Shown here in pieces: positions 14,110 to 14,399 of a stretch of 14,399 bases of DNA. Position 1 is the first letter of the stretch. Every line of letters begins with the position of its first letter. Under the pieces are notes generated by a model, which was not told the DNA's origin, did not search any database, and saw only the letters and a list, made by a program, of their open reading frames with translations. Origin of the DNA: JACKFB01 sp041389525. Lineage in GTDB: Bacteria; Myxococcota_A; UBA9042; PHBI01; JACKFB01. The stretch spans positions 1 to 14,399 of the forward strand of contig JAWKRR010000096.1 in assembly GCA_041389525.1 (NCBI GenBank). The letters run 5' to 3'. The position numbers and the translations under genes were made by a program.

Positions 14110-14114
14110 CTCCT
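14110..14114 (-). promoter_or_regulatory. Shine-Dalgarno of bcp
   Basis: AGGAG on the minus strand, 8 nt before the ATG at 14101. It selects this start over in-frame codons further upstream (to 14341) that would run through the divergent gene. Confidence 0.7.
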
Positions 14115-14154
14115 GTGTTTTGGTGGCCCAGACGAGTAGCGGAGGCCCCGTGGT

Positions 14155-14183
14155 TTGGCAAGGGACCCGGGCGACCGTATGAT
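14155..14183 (+). promoter_or_regulatory. Sigma70-type promoter of the metallophosphoesterase
   Basis: TTGGCA at 14155-14160 (one mismatch to TTGACA) and TATGAT at 14178-14183 (one mismatch to TATAAT) are separated by exactly 17 nt. Transcription would start near 14190, giving a leader of about 60 nt. The -35 reads TTGCCA on the other strand, which could serve bcp, but the sequence at the matching -10 there (TACTCG) is poor. Confidence 0.75.
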
Positions 14184-14241
14184 CGACGCACCGAACGGCC
14201 ACCGCCGCCTCGGGACGTGGATTCCAATCGGGATCCCATTC

Positions 14242-14245
14242 GGAG
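14242..14245 (+). promoter_or_regulatory. Shine-Dalgarno of the metallophosphoesterase
   Basis: GGAG, 6 nt before the ATG at 14252. It favours that ATG over the second in-frame ATG at 14258. Confidence 0.6.
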
Positions 14246-14251
14246 CCCTCG

Positions 14252-14399
14252 ATGAAGATGGCCATCATCTCGGACGTGCACTCGAACATCGAGGCGCTGA
14301 CCGTCGCCCTCGACTGGATCGACACCCACGAGGTCGACCACATCTATTGCTTGGGCGATGTGGTCGGCTACGGCGCGGACCCGAACCCCTGCTGCGACC
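14252..14399 (+). CDS. Calcineurin-like metallophosphoesterase, N-terminal part
   Basis: The first 49 codons of a gene that runs off the right edge. The N-terminus MKMAIISDVHSNIEALTVAL carries the D-x-H metal-binding motif (Asp9, His11). YCLGDVVGYGADPNPCCD carries the second motif G-D-x-V-G-Y-G (Asp41). This matches the bacterial YfcE/MJ0936-like metallophosphoesterases, in which two metal ions activate water to cleave phosphodiesters or phosphomonoesters. The later GNH(D/E) and GHTH motifs lie beyond the window, so the substrate class cannot be refined. The upstream promoter and ribosome binding site make this a well-defined transcription start, divergent from bcp with 150 nt between the two starts. 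Confidence 0.92.
   Translation, partial: MKMAIISDVHSNIEALTVALDWIDTHEVDHIYCLGDVVGYGADPNPCCD

Overview
The window is very G+C-rich, with strong G/C third-position preference, several GTG starts and GTGA/ATGA gene overlaps. It is rich in predicted lipoproteins carrying the Cys/Asp repeats (CDDGxPCTxDxC), thrombospondin type-3 repeats and lamin-tail-like domains typical of Myxococcota and related deltaproteobacterial lineages. I infer a predatory or soil/sediment-type member of that group; the assignment rests on gene content only, as there is no rRNA or other phylogenetic marker. I saw no tRNA, CRISPR array, insertion sequence or phage gene.

Layout. Positions 1-8452 are all transcribed leftward (minus strand). 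In transcription order they hold a giant surface lipoprotein of 1810 aa (8452-3020), a protein with a secreted beta-barrel-like C-terminus (2999-2022), an ECF sigma factor (1962-1405), a one-pass membrane protein with a TPR-like tail that is the likely anti-sigma factor (1408-617), and a lipoprotein with an ASH-like (choice-of-anchor-D type) beta domain that runs off the left edge (620-1). The last three overlap by 4 nt each and are almost certainly translationally coupled. The first two are separated by only 20 nt, and the barrel gene is 59 nt from the sigma gene, so all five could be one surface-protein/sigma-factor operon. A small unknown lipoprotein (9203-8625, minus) lies upstream of the giant gene, and its stop codon sits inside a strong hairpin.

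To the right, a divergent plus-strand pair begins. The first gene is an 883-aa lipoprotein (9377-12028) whose N-terminal half looks like a caspase-fold domain in which both catalytic positions are replaced (GHG-type His to Pro, DxC-type Cys to Ser). It is followed by ten Cys-rich repeats and a C-terminal beta domain. The second gene, a polytopic GT-C-like membrane protein (12025-13662), overlaps it by 4 nt. It meets a minus-strand Bcp/PrxQ peroxiredoxin (14101-13634) tail to tail with a 29-nt coding overlap. A clear sigma70-type promoter (TTGGCA-17-TATGAT) then drives a calcineurin-like metallophosphoesterase that runs off the right edge.

The most unusual content is the inactive-looking caspase-like lipoprotein coupled to a glycosyltransferase-like membrane protein, next to a locus that pairs a multi-domain giant lipoprotein with its own ECF sigma module. 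Four of the ten proteins carry lipoprotein signals, so the window looks like a cell-envelope locus. The links between genes are inferred from gene order; the two housekeeping-like genes at the right end appear unrelated.
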